Shown piece after piece: positions 61,678 to 64,000 of a stretch of 64,000 nucleotides of DNA. The position numbers and the translations under genes are program-made. Origin of the DNA: Mucilaginibacter paludis DSM 18603 (lineage in GTDB: Bacteria > Bacteroidota > Bacteroidia > Sphingobacteriales > Sphingobacteriaceae); assembly GCF_000166195.2 (NCBI RefSeq), contig NZ_CM001403.1:8110877-8174876 (forward strand), read 5' to 3'. The notes beneath the pieces are model-generated. The model ran no database searches and was not told the DNA's origin. It was given only the letters and a program-made list of their open reading frames with translations. The first letter of the stretch is position 1, and each line of letters begins with the position of its first letter.

Positions 61678-62715
61678 TTAAGTACCGCTTTGGCCAGCGT
61701 TCTCGACATCCATGTTATATTCCCCTCGACGGGCAGCGGCATTACACGTCACACGGTGATATAAGGCCTGCTGCGCTGCTAAAACGTTAGCTTCATACCC
61801 TTTCCATATTTCCAGCGCTGGTTGCTGAATGGCACGGGCAAAAGAAAAGGCAATATCCCATGGCATGCCCGATTTGAATCGTACATTCATTGCATTCAGC
61901 CTGGCAGTAGCCAGTTCGGCGGGCTGGCCACCTGATAAGAAAGCGATGCCTGGCACCGCTGCCGGCACGTTTCGCAACAGGCATTTTATCGTAGCATCAG
62001 CAATTTCATCTATCGATTCCTGTACCTCGCAAGACAATCCCGGCAGTACCATATTGGGTTTCAATATTATTCCCTCCAGCATCACATTCTGCAGGTATAA
62101 CGCGGCAAAAACTGCTCGTAAACATTCCTCCGTTACATCGAAGCACTGATGGATGCTATGGTCGCCATCCATCAGCACTTCCGGTTCTATAACAGGTACG
62201 AGTCCAGCTTCCTGGCATAGGGCGGCATAACGTGCCAGTGCCTGGGCATTTGCCGCTATACAGCCATGGGTTGGCAAAGTATCATCAGTACTGATAACGC
62301 CACGCCATTTAGCAAAACAGGCACCCATTAGCGCATACGCTTTTAGCCGGTCACGTAATCCATCCAAACCTTCCGTCACCTTTTCTCCGGGATGCCCTGC
62401 CAGTTGTTTTGCGCCTATGTCAACTTTTATTCCCGGTATAATACCTGCATCAAGGATGACTTTTATAAACGTTGTACCATCTTTCTTTTGCTGACGGATG
62501 GTTTCATCGTAAAGGATCACCCCGCTGACATACTTGCCCAGATCCGGCGTAGTAATGATCAATTCCCGATAAGCTCTGCGATATTCTACGGTTTGCGGAA
62601 TCCCGATGGCTTCAAACCTTTTGTTACAGGTGCTATTACTTTCATCCATAGCCAGCAAGCCCTTATAGCCTGCTGTCAGCGCCTTGGCGGTCGTTATGAG
62701 TGTCTGTTCATTCAT
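61678..62715 (-). CDS. Class I fructose-bisphosphate aldolase
   Basis: 345 residues. Blocks KGLLAMDESNSTCNKRFEA (N-terminus), YDETIRQQKKDGTTF, GCFAKWRGVISTDD (Lys in the conserved FAKWR), VPVIEPEVLMDGDH, GIILKPNMVLPG (Schiff-base Lys in LKPNM) and IAFLSGGQ are those of metal-independent, eukaryotic-type class I aldolase. It cleaves fructose 1,6-bisphosphate to DHAP and glyceraldehyde 3-phosphate. The start overlaps the phosphoketolase stop by 8 nt, so the two are translated together. Confidence 0.94.
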   Translation of the reverse strand: MNEQTLITTAKALTAGYKGLLAMDESNSTCNKRFEAIGIPQTVEYRRAYRELIITTPDLGKYVSGVILYDETIRQQKKDGTTFIKVILDAGIIPGIKVDIGAKQLAGHPGEKVTEGLDGLRDRLKAYALMGACFAKWRGVISTDDTLPTHGCIAANAQALARYAALCQEAGLVPVIEPEVLMDGDHSIHQCFDVTEECLRAVFAALYLQNVMLEGIILKPNMVLPGLSCEVQESIDEIADATIKCLLRNVPAAVPGIAFLSGGQPAELATARLNAMNVRFKSGMPWDIAFSFARAIQQPALEIWKGYEANVLAAQQALYHRVTCNAAARRGEYNMDVENAGQSGT

Positions 62716-64000
62716 GGTTAATTATGTTCCATTTCCAGTTACGGATCTCCGCCATATCCTGGCCATGTATGTCAATGAAATGCTTGTGCTCGATTAGTTT
62801 GTCCTGCATTATTTGTTTCAGGTAAGAACCTTTAGCCCCTAAATTTTCTAAACGGTCAACCACGTCAATGACCAGGTGAAACCTGTCAAGATCGTTCTGT
62901 ACACGCATATCAAAAGGGGTGGTAATAGTGCCTTCTTCCTTATAACCCCTCACATGAAGATTACGGTTTGTTCTTCGGTAAGTTAAGCGGTGAACCAGCC
63001 ATGGGTAACCGTGAAAAGCAAAGACAATATGCTTATCTTTTGTGAAGAGTGAATCGTAATCAAGGTCGCTTAACCCATGAGGATGTTCGCTGGCTGACTG
63101 TAATTTCATCAGATCAACAACGTTCACTACCCTGACTTTCAACTCAGGCAAATGCTCCCGCAGGATGGAAACAGCAGCCAGTACCTCCAAGGTCGGGGTA
63201 TCTCCGCAGCAGCCCATCACCACATCGGGTTCTGAGTCCTGGTCATTACTCGCCCATTGCCAAATGCCGATGCCTTCTGTACAATGTATAACAGCTGCAT
63301 CCATAGTCAGCCATTGCGGTAAGGCGTGCTTGCCAGCCACTACGACGTTGACATAATCCCGGCTTCGTAAGCAATGATCAACAACCGATAACAGGCAGTT
63401 GGCGTCGGCTGGTAAATAAACGCGCACAATGTCAGCTTTTTTATTGATCACATGATCCAGGAAACCCGGGTCCTGGTGCGTAAAGCCATTATGGTCCTGC
63501 TGCCATACATGAGAGGCCAACAAATAGTTAAGCGACGCGATATTTCTTCGCCATGGCAACTCTTTAGTTACCTTCAGCCATTTGGCATGCTGACTAAACA
63601 TGGAATCGATGATACGGATAAACGCTTCATAGCTGTTAAATATGCCATGCCTGCCGGTCAGCAGGTAACCTTCCAGCCAGCCTTCGCACTGGTGCTCGCT
63701 AAGTTGTGAGTCAAGCACACGGCCTTCGGGTGCCAGAAACTCATCATACTCCGCCTGTCTGGCATCCCATTGACGATTGGTCGTCTCAAAAATAGCTCCG
63801 AGCAGATTAGATAGGGTTTCATCAGGGCCAAAAACACGAAAATTATCGGGATTAAGTTTCACGACATCAGCCAGAAATTTTCCGAGTATCGTAGTATCCC
63901 CAACACTAACTGAACCGGGTGATGGTACACTTACCGCATGCATGTGAAAATCAGGCATACGCAAATCATGAAGTAGCAAGCCACCATTGGTATGTGGGTT
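62708..64000 (-). CDS. Phosphoketolase, C-terminal part (5' end outside window)
   Basis: 431 codons are visible, open to the window edge at 64000; the first codons read NPHTNGGLLLHDLRMPDF, so the N-terminal half (thiamine-pyrophosphate domain) lies outside. Visible blocks are VFGPDETLSNLLGAIFETT, LEGYLLTGRHGIFNSYEAFI, YLLASHVWQQDHNGFTHQDP, VYLPADANCLLSVVDHCL and FAFHGYPWLVHRLTY, all typical of D-xylulose 5-phosphate/fructose 6-phosphate phosphoketolase. The enzyme makes acetyl phosphate from sugar phosphates without oxidation. It precedes aldolase in the same operon; the promoter is off-window. Confidence 0.94.
   Translation of the reverse strand, partial: NPHTNGGLLLHDLRMPDFHMHAVSVPSPGSVSVGDTTILGKFLADVVKLNPDNFRVFGPDETLSNLLGAIFETTNRQWDARQAEYDEFLAPEGRVLDSQLSEHQCEGWLEGYLLTGRHGIFNSYEAFIRIIDSMFSQHAKWLKVTKELPWRRNIASLNYLLASHVWQQDHNGFTHQDPGFLDHVINKKADIVRVYLPADANCLLSVVDHCLRSRDYVNVVVAGKHALPQWLTMDAAVIHCTEGIGIWQWASNDQDSEPDVVMGCCGDTPTLEVLAAVSILREHLPELKVRVVNVVDLMKLQSASEHPHGLSDLDYDSLFTKDKHIVFAFHGYPWLVHRLTYRRTNRNLHVRGYKEEGTITTPFDMRVQNDLDRFHLVIDVVDRLENLGAKGSYLKQIMQDKLIEHKHFIDIHGQDMAEIRNWKWNIINHE

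Noticed and set aside
1..64000. CRISPR arrays, tRNA or rRNA genes
   Set aside because: No regularly spaced repeats and no recognisable RNA gene was seen; a tRNA could be missed by eye.

Overview
The window comes from a Bacteroidota chromosome, most likely a Mucilaginibacter- or Pedobacter-like member of the Sphingobacteriaceae. The evidence is the -7 promoter elements of the TAnnTTTG type, the PRTRC genes of a Bacteroidota integrative element, DUF6799 and SHOCT small proteins, CheB-CheR-PAS-kinase fusions and MacAB/TolC-type operons. No tRNA, rRNA or CRISPR array was recognised.

Layout. Positions 1-3050 (minus strand) are the edge of a mobile or integrated element: PRTRC proteins E, C and F, the start of B, and two unknown genes. 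Next comes a gene-poor stretch with a 15-bp GC-rich inverted repeat (3352-3412) and an IS66 transposase remnant (3807-4016). From about 4.1 kb to 61 kb is a dense stress/metabolism island. It contains two tripartite efflux systems (4074-8671; 15021-19414). Between them is a carbohydrate/redox operon (8816-14867: HAD-ATPase fusion, GT35-like phosphorylase, DJ-1 protein, MDR reductase, three tandem small paralogues). After them come an aldo/keto reductase and OM barrel, SHOCT/BON/DUF6799 genes, a VIT-family transporter, an alcohol and an aldehyde dehydrogenase, UspA with an Mg2+ P-type ATPase, DsbA with CHAD, and a BON-oleate hydratase-L,D-transpeptidase-MlaEFD operon. The rest of the island holds an HMA-AraC regulator, a second ADH, a giant CheB-CheR-PAS-histidine kinase, a flippase-like protein, a CopB-type ATPase, a second SHOCT-cupin-BON set, BON plus a heterodimeric ABC exporter, HAD plus GH130, and a PRC-barrel protein. 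The window ends with phosphoketolase, class I aldolase and a broken triosephosphate isomerase gene.

The unifying observation is a cis-element found 18 times between 8.8 and 60.2 kb, always pointing at the next transcription unit. It has an invariant 14-mer TGTGAATNATGTAA (13 fixed positions). At a fixed 21-bp offset from ATGTAA a second (G/A)TAA follows, in 17 of 18 copies. The -7 element (mostly CAnnTTTG/A) ends 50 or 51 bp after the 14-mer. Six of the copies form three back-to-back divergent pairs. This defines one large, contiguous, co-regulated island. Its gene content (Usp, phosphoketolase, ADH/ALDH, cation ATPases, BON, CHAD, DsbA, envelope lipid transport, efflux) suggests a low-energy, low-oxygen or envelope-stress programme; that assignment is inference. 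The regulator is not identified. The AraC/HMA protein and the CheB-CheR-kinase lie inside the island and lack the element themselves.
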